This document shows, in pieces, positions 37,600-47,500 of a stretch of 64,000 nt of DNA. Position 1 is the stretch's first letter. Each line of letters begins with the position of its first letter. The position numbers were made by a program, and so were the translations under genes. A model generated the notes under the pieces. It was not told where the DNA came from. It worked only from the letters and a program-made list of their open reading frames with translations, and did no database searches. The stretch comes from Pteria penguin. Its lineage: Eukaryota; Mollusca; Bivalvia; Pterioida; Pteriidae. The stretch is from positions 34,923,596 to 34,987,595 of the forward strand of contig CM068582.1 in NCBI GenBank assembly GCA_035048485.1, read 5' to 3'.

Positions 37600-38330
37600 G
37601 TTTTTTTTCCTTGTATATGTGTTGAAGTGTCCTATCATTGTATAAAATAGATATAAGACAAGTTTTAAAGTGTCTTTTTATTACATAAATGCTGTAAAGT
37701 GTCTTTAAATTGCATAAAATGAACATGGCGCATATTGTAAAGTGTCTTTTTAGTGCATAAAATAGAAATGTTGTAACGTACATTTTAATTGCATAAAATA
37801 GACCTGAGATATGCGGTAAAGTGTCTTGTTATTACATGAGAGACATGAGACATGCTTTAAAGTGTCTTTTTATTGCATTTATATTGGACATGAGTCATGT
37901 TGTAAAGTGTCTCTTTATTGCATAGGATAGACATGATATGTTGTAACTTGTGTTTTAATTGCATAAAATGCATGAGACATGTAAAGTGTCTTTCAGGTAT
38001 AAAATGGATATGAAATAAGTTGTAAAATGTCTTTTTATCGTATAAATAAGACACGAGATATGTTGTAACGCGTATTTCAATTGCATAAAAAAGGCATTCG
38101 GTTGTAACGTGTCTATTTATTGCATGAATAGATATGAGACATGTGTCAAAGTGTCTCTTGATTGAATAAGATTATTGCATGAATGAGACATGAGATATGT
38201 TGTAAAGTGTCTTCTTATTACGTAAGACAGACATGAGGCATAAGATAAGACAATTATTGAGCAAAATGGGCCTTGCAGGCATGCCATATGATATGTTGCA
38301 ACGTGTCGTTGTTGTATAAAATAGACTTAA
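37600..38330 (-). repeat. Degenerate minisatellite, unit about 43-60 bp
   Basis: At least 12 diverged units built on TGTTGTAAAGTGTCTTTTTA, TTGCATAAAATAGACATGAG and ACA, with variable spacing. The Tyr/Lys-rich minus-strand open frames (NKKTLYN, DKKTFYN) are translations of this repeat, not genes. Confidence 0.85.
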
Positions 38331-38660
38331 ATTCCATAAAATTTCAAAATACTTTTTAATGAATCTTTTCACTTAATCTATTATTTTCAACAACATAATC
38401 AAAATATGTTTTACTCTTTAAAGTAAAAATTAAAATGCCAATTTATGGATAAATTCCCATATTGTCATGCTCATGGATAACACCATATCCTGATTGCCTA
38501 ACAAAATTTCGACCTGATTTTGTCAGATTATTAAAAGTGTTGGACAATTTGGATGGTAGCTAAAAAGAAGTGACCAACACTGCAAATTCTATACGAAAAG
38601 AAAATAAGTCAGTAAGCAGAGTAAAATAGTGATATATTTCTTTGATATATGTACGTGTCA

Positions 38661-38832
38661 ATAGACTCTTTATAGTGACTGCGCGGGACTGACGTTTTGG
38701 TCAGCAAAATCATAGCTGTTACCGCAAAATGATATACAATCAATTTTTTAATATGATGTCAAAAATTTGACGGAATATATTATCATCTGCCAACCAAATC
38801 GTCAGTCCAATAGTAACTGTGAACGGGTCTAT
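38661..38832. mobile_element. MITE with about 45-bp imperfect terminal inverted repeats
   Basis: Left arm ATAGACTCTTTATAGTGACT ... GGACTGACGTTTTGGT (38661-38700) pairs with the reverse complement of the right arm, ATAGACCCGTTCACAGTTAC ... GGACTGACGATTTGGT (to 38832). Total length is 172 bp. Flanking duplication not resolved. Confidence 0.75.
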
Positions 38833-38985
38833 AGACTAGTTATATATTATATATTGTATATCAATATCAAATAGGTCAAATCTGTACGTGTATAATAGAT
38901 GTTACTTCAGTTTTCTAAATACTTGACGTATAGGCCAGGTTACAGTATCATTTTGTAGAGCTTGGTTACCTCATGTCGTAATATA

Positions 38986-39154
38986 TTGGTTGGTTGATTG
39001 GTATTTTACGTCGCTTTCAACAATATTTCAGTTATATCGCGACATGGAAGCAGGAGTTTACCAACCTCTTAACATAGTGGCGCAACCCGGGAATCGAATC
39101 CGGATCGTCGGCGCCGCAAGCCAAGCTCTTAACCACTACACCAAGCCTACCACT
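38986..39154 (-). mobile_element. SINE family 2, nearly intact, 12-bp target duplication
   Basis: TGTCGTAATATA flanks it at 38974-38985 and 39155-39166. On the minus strand: GGCTTGGTGTAGTGGTTAAG (A box), CCGGATTCGATTCCCGGG (B box), TTGCGCCACTATGTTAAGAG, then CCATGTCGCGATATAACTG, GAAAGCGACGTAAAATACC and a CAATCAACCAACC tail. The tRNA-derived head is about 75 bp and the unrelated body about 90 bp. The perfect duplication implies a relatively young insertion. A 60-codon plus-strand frame across it is incidental. Confidence 0.92.
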
Positions 39155-39169
39155 TGTCGTAATATAACT

Positions 39170-39695
39170 TGAAAATTGTTGTAAGCGAAGTGCAACATTC
39201 CATCAACCAACTAACTTACCAATCAACCAGAACCAACAAACTTACCAACCAATCAGCATATAGGCATATATATACAAAGAGATATACCTTGTTTCATACT
39301 GCAAGAAACGTGTTACAAATTGTATGCAAACTGTAAAAATATATTGTGCTTCCTAAGTGGAAGACAATTCTGTAAGATCAGAGACAAAAGCGATGTTTCT
39401 TACATATATTTAGTGCAGAGGAAGGCTGAAAAATTGTGTTTAAATGTTGTATTGTAAAATATTCATCATTATTATGCCTAAATCATGGACTGAGATACAT
39501 GGTCATGAATGTATATGAGAACATAAGTGTTACGTAAGAGTTTATTCATGCAAGTTAATTAGAAAGTAGATAAGGAAACAACATTATGCATAATTAACTT
39601 TGTTCAAGGTTACAGGCCATTCTGCAAAATTTCCTTCTATCTGAACAGTGCATCCAAATTGTAGCGACGCATTTACATGTTTTAGCAAAAAAATA
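39170..39695. other. No gene seen
   Basis: AT-rich, with CAAC-type runs just after the SINE. No coding stretch. Confidence 0.45.
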
Positions 39696-39708
39696 ATTCT
39701 AAAAAAAA

Positions 39709-39988
39709 TTAACAAGACGGTGTGGCCTAGTGGATAAGGTGCTCGGCTTGTGATCGAGAGGTCCCGGGTTCGACTCCCGTCCTGGGTGCACCGGTGTTCT
39801 GTCTTTCGGATGAGACAGTAAAAACCGAGGTCCCGTGTCACAGTAGGCGTGGCACGTAAAAGATCCCTCACTGCTTCGGGTGTGTCCGTTGCAAAGGTCT
39901 AAATTTGCATGCAATGCATCAGGCAGATGCCTTGACCACATCCGTGAAATAATCGTTGAGTGACGTAAAACACTATTCAATCAATCAA
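39709..39988 (+). mobile_element. SINE family 1, full-length copy with 11-bp target duplication
   Basis: TCTAAAAAAAA flanks it at 39698-39708 and 39989-39999. Layout: GTGTGGCCTAGTGGATAAGG (A box), CTCGGCTTGTGATCGAG (anticodon arm), CCGGGTTCGACTCCCG (B box), then the body GTTCTGTCTTTCGGATGAGA, CCGAGGTCCCGTGTCA, GATCCCTCACTGCTTCGG, CCGTTGCAAAGG, ATCAGGCAGATGCC, and the end GTGACGTAAAACAC with an AATC-repeat tail. This copy is the reference for other family-1 copies in this window. Transcription would be by RNA polymerase III from the internal A/B boxes. The partner LINE is unknown. The minus-strand frames (RKTEHRC, SRTRDLSITSRAP) are SINE artefacts. Confidence 0.95.
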
Positions 39989-39999
39989 TCTAAAAAAAA

Positions 40000-41200
40000 C
40001 TAAACCGTTATCTCAAGCAAGTTTGCAGAATACGAGAATTATAAGTATAATTGATTTCTACATTTCCTGTACTTAATATGGGAAAGGGGGTGGGGTGGGT
40101 AAGGAGGTGATTTTGAATCCCTAGAATTCTTATATAATCAAGCAAGTAAAAAAGGGGGGATGTTGTTGCTTCGCTCTGTGTGGAGTTTACTGTACAATGT
40201 ATTTTAAATGCCTCTATCGTTGAAAAACTGGGAAATCGCATGTATCTGCACAATAGACAACTACACCAATTTTCTGAGTTAAATATTTTATGTTTCTGTC
40301 ATGCTGCAAGCGTGACATAATTGAATATCGTATAGATTATTGTTATTTTCATCAAATTTCATTTATTGATTGAAAACGGAGACAGAAATCTGTGAAATTA
40401 ACGGATATATGTTATAAGATGATAATCAGTTTCGCGCTGCTCTACAGATTATCCCAAAAGAAAGCCAGATCGAGTTACAGAAACTGAATTTCTTCGGTTT
40501 TAATATTATCCGAGAGATACCTTACTAATGTATAATTTTAGATATATGATTTATTCAATAAACCGTATACAATATATGATAATATTGCAATAATATATGT
40601 AGAACACCATGGACGTTTTTTTTATAAAGAACACCATTGGTCTTTGACAGTTGCGCCCACTGATCCTCCCGGACAAAAGAACGAACCAAATCTTGGCAGA
40701 GGTGAGAGGACACAGTGCATTTCAGCGAGGGTCCCTGTTTTTCTTATGTAGTGTTAACTGTCGTTTGCGTAATTTTGATACACGATTATATAATGCCGCT
40801 GTGTATACAAACGTCAATGATGACGATTCCAGTGAACTCTTCACGCATGGTAACCAGGTTATACGTAACAATATCTAGTTGATGTCCTAGATCTGATTTC
40901 TCAGGCATCGGGCCTCATTTTTGAACATTATCATCACATTTAAATTGTATCAATGTAAATAAATATAGTTGTAACCTTTAAATATTTACCAAAGCTGTGG
41001 CCTTGCACCTTTAACGCCAAAACCGCAAATGAATACACGCTGTCGGCCCGTATTGTATTATTAATATTTACAAAATGTATTAGAGGGTATACAATTCATG
41101 TAGTTAATATTTTGAAGTTTGCATTGTTTTATAGGTATAATTTATGCTCTCCACAGTCCCCGTAATTTTTTACACGAAATTTTAAACTAGCTACGCTATT
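40000..41200. other. No gene seen
   Basis: AT-rich. The 75-codon frame at 40651-40878 shows no motif and I cannot support it as a gene. Confidence 0.45.
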
Positions 41201-41206
41201 GCGAAG

Positions 41207-41603
41207 TAGTGAATAACTATTTTCAACCACGGAGGGGGGAGGGGGGTAACTTGCAATGATTTTGGATATAGACGTGCGGCTGGATTCGCTGGCACCTACC
41301 CATTCATATATTGAGCGAAGTGTAAAACATACCTATTCATATACTGACCATAGTGAAAAGCATACCCATTCCAGTGCAAAAATATCTTCTCTTGCAATCT
41401 CCATCTGCGTTTTACCCATTCATATATTTTGTGATTTGAAAGATACCCATTGATATATATTTGAAGGGAAAATGATACCCATTAATATATTGGGTGGCCT
41501 TAAAAGTATACCCCATTCCAGCCGCACGTCTGTATATACCTACATATTGGAAGTTAACCCCCCCCCCCCATGTGTTTTCAACAATAGTACACTCATTCAC
41601 CCT
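41207..41603. mobile_element. Foldback/MITE with long inverted arms and internal ACCCATTCATATAT repeats
   Basis: Left arm (about 41207-41285) GTGAATAACTATTTTCAACC ... GGGGGGTAACTT ... ATATAGACGTGCGGCTGGA mirrors the right arm (about 41517-41603), whose reverse complement reads GTGTACTATTGTTGAAAACA ... GGGGGTTAACTT ... ATATACAGACGTGCGGCTGG. The core AGACGTGCGGCTGGA is perfect in both arms (41270-41284 and 41517-41531). Between them a motif of the form ATACCCATTCATATAT recurs about six times at 30-50 bp spacing (41297, 41329, 41364, 41412, 41442 and 41475, approximate). Confidence 0.75.
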
Positions 41604-41639
41604 CCACAAATCATTTAAGGGTAAACTTGGGGCAGAGGT

Positions 41640-41800
41640 AAAACGCTTCGTTTGTGGTACAGGCGAGCTGGCGTTTTATTCCCGGATTGCGCCATTATAT
41701 TCACGTCACGATATGGATCAAAATTATTAATAAAAGCGAAATAGAATACCAATCAATCAATCAATCAATCAATTAATCAATCAATCAGTCAATCAATCAC
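41640..41800 (+). mobile_element. SINE family 2, worn copy with AATC-repeat tail
   Basis: TTATTCCCGGATTGCGCCAT, GTCACGATAT, AAAAGCGAAATAGAATACC and a 50-bp CAAT/AATC tail follow the order of the intact copy at 38986-39154. The A box region is weak. Confidence 0.65.
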
Positions 41801-41804
41801 TGAG

Positions 41805-42165
41805 ATCTTAAACTTCAACATGCGACAACTTATAAGATCATTCTCTATTCGGAACTATCCCCCATGCACATCTATATATTTGAAAACGTCTATACAAAGC
41901 AAAATCTAGTTAAAAGAATGAAGGCTCTGTTTTAATTTATAATCGTATTAAGTTTTGCGGCATCAGCACTTTTGTTCATTTAAACGCGGTGGTTTCAGAA
42001 TGTTAAGATTATGCACAGCACGGCAGATCTTTGTGTCCGATCTTCCATTGAACCTTCGTGGCTACAGTTCTTCAAATTGTTTAAAGCAGTATGGCACAGG
42101 ATTCATTAAGCATTGTTTACATGTGGTATCGCATAGACTATCTGATACAAGACTTGATGAATATT
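41805..42165. other. No gene seen
   Basis: No coding motif. The 70-codon frame at 41955-42167 is not supported by anything else. Confidence 0.4.
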
Positions 42166-42169
42166 GACC

Positions 42170-42340
42170 AACGCAACCCGAAGTTCTCAGTGAGTTTCAT
42201 TTTAAATGCTACCATGACATGGGGTCCCAGCTTGTATTGTCTCATCTGAAAGCTATGACTCAGGTAGGATTCTAACCCCGCGCCTTCCGAGCCATAATCA
42301 AACACCTCAACTATCGAGCGAGGCCATACTTTGGCTTTGT
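42170..42340 (-). mobile_element. SINE family 1-like, minus-strand copy
   Basis: Minus strand: TATGGCCTCGCTCGATAGTT (A box), GCGGGGTTAGAATCCTACC (B box with one change), then AGCTTTCAGATGAGACAATA and GGGACCCCATGTCATGGTAG, matching the CTTTCGGATGAGACAGTA and GTCCCGTGTCA landmarks. The 3' half is missing. Confidence 0.7.
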
Positions 42341-42344
42341 AATA

Positions 42345-42940
42345 TAGAAACCCCAAAAACAATTTTACTGACTATTGTGTGAGTGTACAATAAATCAAGA
42401 TCAGAGCGCAATTAAAAAGCTGTCAATGAGGCATTCCGTATCACCAGCAAACTGTTAAGTATCAGAACAAATATATTCATCGATTTGCCGTCAATACAAC
42501 ATTATTTATCGATACACCAGGAATTCAAAAAGCTTTTACTATTTCAAAAATGATCAAATAGGTCTCAAAACGTCAACTCAGACGATGTAAATAGCGATAT
42601 CGTTGTTGTATTTACGCTTTGTTGCGTTTTTGTACCAGAAATAGGATAGGCCTTTTGCCAATATCATCAAATTTACGTATTCAGTGTAAAGTATTTTAAA
42701 AATATGCTGACCTAGAATGTGTATTAAACCATAAATATTTTCCCAAACATCTTCATGAAGGTCACAGCTTGTTTTTGTCGCGTTTACTGATTTATTTTTG
42801 TGACTAGCTCTTTAACTTTTGTAGTAATTTTTATGTTTGATAAAAGTTTTTTTTAACTGATTTATTTTCTACCAAAGCTAGTGACTGTTGTCTTATACAG
42901 GATATTTCAGCATGTTAGTCCAAGTCTAAATTCATAACTT
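42345..42940. other. No gene seen
   Basis: AT-rich; no recognisable feature. Confidence 0.45.
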
Positions 42941-42945
42941 TGGGA

Positions 42946-43020
42946 AGTCCTATAATATATGATCTCGACCTTCTTTATATAGGTTGATAGGCCGAGGTCG
43001 AGGTCATATATTATAGGACT
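42946..43020. repeat. Near-perfect 26-bp inverted repeat
   Basis: AGTCCTATAATATATGATCT+CGACCT (42946-42971) and its reverse complement (42995-43020) match at 25 of 26 positions, with a 23-nt loop. AACTTTGGGA sits outside the left arm and ACTTTGGGAT outside the right arm as a direct repeat. Confidence 0.9.
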
Positions 43021-43204
43021 AAACTTTGGGATCACTATCTCATACTGGACATACATCAGATAATCTTTGCTTCCATTGTTATTCGTGCTCGATGCGAGTA
43101 GAGGACCGCCAAGTGTACCCTTTGTGGTTTGAATTACGACACTCCGGTTACACACTGAATGTCAACCTCCAGCATACAGGTTAGCAATTACAAAAGTAAC
43201 ACAA

Positions 43205-43345
43205 TTCATGGTCAATGGTCTTGTTGTAGTAGTGCAGTGGGAAGCATGTTTGGCTTGCGACCTGGTAAGATTCCCGTCAGAAACTTGTCGTGATCCTTCT
43301 TTCGGACGAAACTGAAAACCGATGTCCTGTGTCAGAGTCGACGCC
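43205..43345 (+). mobile_element. SINE family 1 fragment, mutated
   Basis: TTGTAGTAGTGCAGTGGGAA then TTTGGCTTGCGACCTGG (head), CTTTCGGACGAAACTGAAAA, CCGATGTCCTGTGTCA. Same order as the reference SINE; the B box is damaged and the 3' half absent. Confidence 0.65.
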
Positions 43346-43624
43346 GACTCGAAAAAGAAAGATATATAATATGTTAAGAGACGATTCGCAAAACCAATAA
43401 AGAAACATTTGCTGACCGTGTGATCATGAGAATCACCTAGCAGTATTGACAATGAAACTGACTGCATCTTTAGCTTTACTTAAATACTTTGAATTGTATT
43501 GAATTGCTAAGCTAATGGAAATATCATCCAATATATTTAGGAGTTACCAAGCATGATTACCCTATTCCAATGCATTTGACCTAAATAATGAGTATAACTA
43601 TAAATATTCATAATAAAGATTCGA

Positions 43625-43690
43625 AAAAGTCCTCGTTAGGCCGGAAATTTGCAATACAGAGTGTTTGTGTTCTTTTACTTTTTATAAATA
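43625..43690 (+). repeat. Partial relative of the foldback element at 58578
   Basis: GTTAGGCCGGAAATTTGCAA followed by TACAGAGTGTTTGTGTTCTT and TTACTTT matches the reverse complement of 58564-58598 and the sequence at 58775-58806 (GAGGCCGAAACTTTGCAGTA then TAGAGTGTTTGT). This shows a dispersed family. Confidence 0.65.
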
Positions 43691-43849
43691 TTCAATTTGA
43701 TTTGACGTCATATTAGAACTCTAGTGAAATGTGAATCCCTTTGCAGTTTTCAAACTGGACAACTAATGTACACTTGTTACAACTTGGATGCATAAGAATA
43801 ATAATTAATACAAAAATGGGGTGCTGAACCTTGTTGCCTCTGTCTGACC

Positions 43850-44310
43850 AGGACCAGGAATCTTAGCTCGCTTTTAGACGGTTTGTGTTGCCGTCTGTTG
43901 TTGGTCCTATTACAAGAATATTGTGACAAAAACCAGAATATTCTCATACGTCAACTCTGTATTTACACTTATTTGAATTGAAACATATGAACAAGACCAA
44001 AAGTGGACTTATCTTTGTTTTGAAGCATATGAAGATGTGTATATTGGAATGGGCATTCTGTCCAAAAATGTACAGGATTTACGACCCTTGGACTTGGATT
44101 TTTCTATGCAAAATGTATTGTCTTTGCAACTCCTCCTAAATCCTTTGGTGGATTTTGATGAATCTAGGTATAAAGAAAGATAGCATTATGAAGATATGCG
44201 TATTGAACAGGAATTTCCACATTTCCTCAATATTTAATACAGTTGTAGTTGGTGTATTTGTGAAAGGAGAGGGTCAACATGGGAATGATGGAAGCGCGAA
44301 GAAAATTAAC
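43850..44310 (+). repeat. Possible diverged relative of the 35.8-kb dispersed repeat
   Basis: TTAGCTCGCTTTTAGACGG and CCGTCTGTTGTTGGTCC at the left, then GCAACTCCTCCTAAATCCTT and GGATTTTGATGAATCTAGG at the right, recall the order TTTTAGCTCACC..., CCGTCGTC..., and AGATTTTGATCAAACTT at 35762. Weak evidence; a chance resemblance cannot be excluded. Confidence 0.35.
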
Positions 44311-44570
44311 TAACCTACAAATAATTGAAGAAGAAAACTGAACCATTTTACCAGAATTGAAGGTAATCTAAATTTACCACAATTAGATTGGAGACTTGGT
44401 TCTAATTTGTATGACACCAAGGATAATAAATACGGGCGTATTATGTGCTGTTCAATGGTGCCCTATTTTTAGCCCGCAAGAGAGGGAAGTGCGAATCTCA
44501 TAGCTCCCTCTAGTAAATACTGTATATTTTTATGACCTCGCAACTTTCCTGGGAACGAGTGCGACTGGTG

Positions 44571-47500
44571 ACTCGTCGGTATACTGTCTTACGGATGAGG
44601 CAGTGAGATCCGAGTTCTTGTGTCATGACCATCCGGAACACCACGTCGGTATACCGTCTTACGATTGAGGCAGTGGGATCTGAGATCCCGTGTCATGACC
44701 ATCCGGAACACCACGTCGGTATACTGTCTTACGGTTGAGTCAGTGAGATCTGAGATCCCGTGTCATGACCATCCGGAACACCACGTCGGTATACTATCTT
44801 ACGGATGAAGCAGTGAGATCTGAGATCCCGTGTCATGACCATCCGGAACACGACGTCGGTATACTGTCTTACGGTTGAGGCAGTGAGATCTGAGATCCCG
44901 TGCCATGACCATCCGGAACACCACGTCGGTATACTATCTTACGGATGAAGCAGTGAGATCTGAGATCCCGTGTCATGACTATCTGGAACACCACGTCGGT
45001 ATACTGTCTTACGGATGAGGCAGTGAGATTTGAGATCTTGTGTCATGACCATCCGGAACACCACGTCGGTATACTGTCTTACGGTTGAGGCAGTGAGATC
45101 TGAGGTCCCGTGTCATGACCATCCGGAACACCACGTCGGTATGCTGTCTTACGGATGAGGCAGGGAGATCTGAGATCCCGTGTTCTGACCATCCGGAACA
45201 CGACGTCGGTATACTGTCTTACGGATGAAGCAGTGAGATCTGAGATCCCGTGTCATGACCATCCGGAACACGACGTCGGTATACTGTCTTACGGTTGAGG
45301 CAGTGAGATCCGAGATCCCGTGTCATGACCATCCGGAACACCACGTCGGTATACTGTCTTACGGATGAGGCGGTGAGATCTGAGATCCCGTGTCATGACC
45401 ATCAGGAACACGACGTCGGTATACTGTTTTACGGATGAAGCAGTGAGATCTGAGATCCCGTGTCATGACCATCCGGAACACCACGTCGGTATACTGTCTT
45501 ACGGATGAGGCAGGGAGATCTGAGATCCCGTGTTCTGACCATCAGGAACACGACGTCGGTATACTGTCTTACGGATGAGGCAGTGAGATCTGAGATCCCG
45601 TGCCATGACCATCCGGAACACCACGTCGGTATACTATCTTACGGATGAAGCAGTGAGATCTGAGATCCCGTGTCATGACCATCCGGAACACCACGTCGGT
45701 ATACTGTCTTACGGTTGAGGCAGTGAGATCTGAGGTCCCGTGTCATGACCATCCGGAACACCACGTCGGTATGCTGTCTTACGGATGAGGCAGGGAGATC
45801 TGAGATCCCGTGTTCTGACCATCAGGAAAACGACGTTGGTATACTGTCTTACGGATGAGGCAGTGAGATCTGAGATCCCGTGTCATGACCATCTGGAACA
45901 CCACGTCGGTATACTGTTTTACAGATGAGGCAGGGAGATCTGAGATCCCGTGTCATGACCATCCGGAACACCACGTCGGTATACTGTCTTACGGATGAAG
46001 CAATGAGATCCGAGATCCCGTGTCATGACCATCCGGAACACCACGTCGGTATACCGTCTTACGGATGAGGCAGTGAGATCTGAGATCCCTTTTCATGACT
46101 ATCCGGAACACCACGTCGGTATACTGTCTTACGGATGAAGCAGTGAGATCTGAGATCCCGTGTCATGACCATCCGGAACACCACGTCGGTATACTGTCTT
46201 ACGGTTGAGGCAGTGAGATCTGAGATCCCGTGCCATGACCATCCGGAACACCACGTCGGTATACTATCTTACGGATGAAGCAGTGAGATCTGAGATCCCG
46301 TGTCATGACCATCTGGAACACCACGTCGGTATACTGTCTTACGGATGAGGCAGTGAGATTTGAGATCTTGTGTCATGACCATCCGGAACACCACGTCGGT
46401 ATACTGTCTTACGGTTGAGGCAGTGAGATCTGAGGTCCCGTGTCATGACCATCCGGAACACCACGTCGGTATGCTGTCTTACGGATGAGGCAGGGAGATC
46501 TGAGATCCCGTGTTCTGACCATCCGGAACACGACGTCGGTATACTGTCTTACGGTTGAGGCAGTGAGATCCGAGATCCCGTGTCATGACCATCCCGAACA
46601 CCACGTCGGTATACTGTCTTACGGATGAGGCGGTGAGATCTGAGATCCCGTGTCATGACCATCAGGAACACGACGTCGGTATACTATTTTACGGATGAAG
46701 CAGTGAGATCTGAGATCCCGTGTCATGACCATCCGGAACACCACGTCGGTATACTGTCTTACGGATGAGGCAGGGAGATCTGAGATCCCGTGTTCTGACC
46801 ATCAGGAACACGACGTCGGTATACTGTCTTACGGATGAGGCAGTGAGATCTGAGATCCCGTGCCATGACCATCCGGAACACCACGTCGGTATACTATCTT
46901 ACGGATGAAGCAGTGAGATCTGAGATCCCGTGTCATGACCATCCGGAACACCACGTCGGTATACTATCTTACGGTTGAGGCAGTGAGATCTGAGGTCCCG
47001 TGTCATGACCATCCGGAACACCACGTCGGTATGCTGTCTTACGGATGAGGCAGGGAGATCTGAGATCCCGTGTTCTGACCATCAGGAAAACGACGTTGGT
47101 ATACTGTCTTACGGATGAGGCAGTGAGATCTGAGATCCCGTGTCATGACCATCTGGAATACCACGTCGGTATACTGTTTTACGGATGAAGCAGTGAGATC
47201 TGAGATCCCGTGTCATGACCATCCGGAACACCACGTCGGTATACTGTCTTACGGATGAAGCAATGAGATCCGAGATCCCGTGTCATGACCATCCGGAACA
47301 CCACGTCGGTATACTGTCTTACGGATGAGGCAGTGAGATCTGAGATCCCGTGTCATGACCATCTGGAACACCACGTCGGTATACTGTCTTACGGATGAAG
47401 CGGTGAGATCTGAAATCCCGTGTCATGACCATCCGGAACACGACGTCGGTATACTGTCTTACAGTTGAGGCAGTGAGATCTGAGATCCCGTGTTCTGACC

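Noticed and set aside
37562..38372. Minus-strand Tyr/Lys/Asn-rich frames resembling repeats of NKKTLYN
   Set aside because: They follow the degenerate minisatellite period and contain stops between units.
39722..39795. A functional tRNA gene
   Set aside because: A and B boxes are good, but the acceptor stem does not pair, no 3' end is defined, and the SINE body follows directly.
39584..39980. Two overlapping minus-strand frames of 93-95 codons
   Set aside because: They lie in the antisense of a SINE with clear ends and target duplication.
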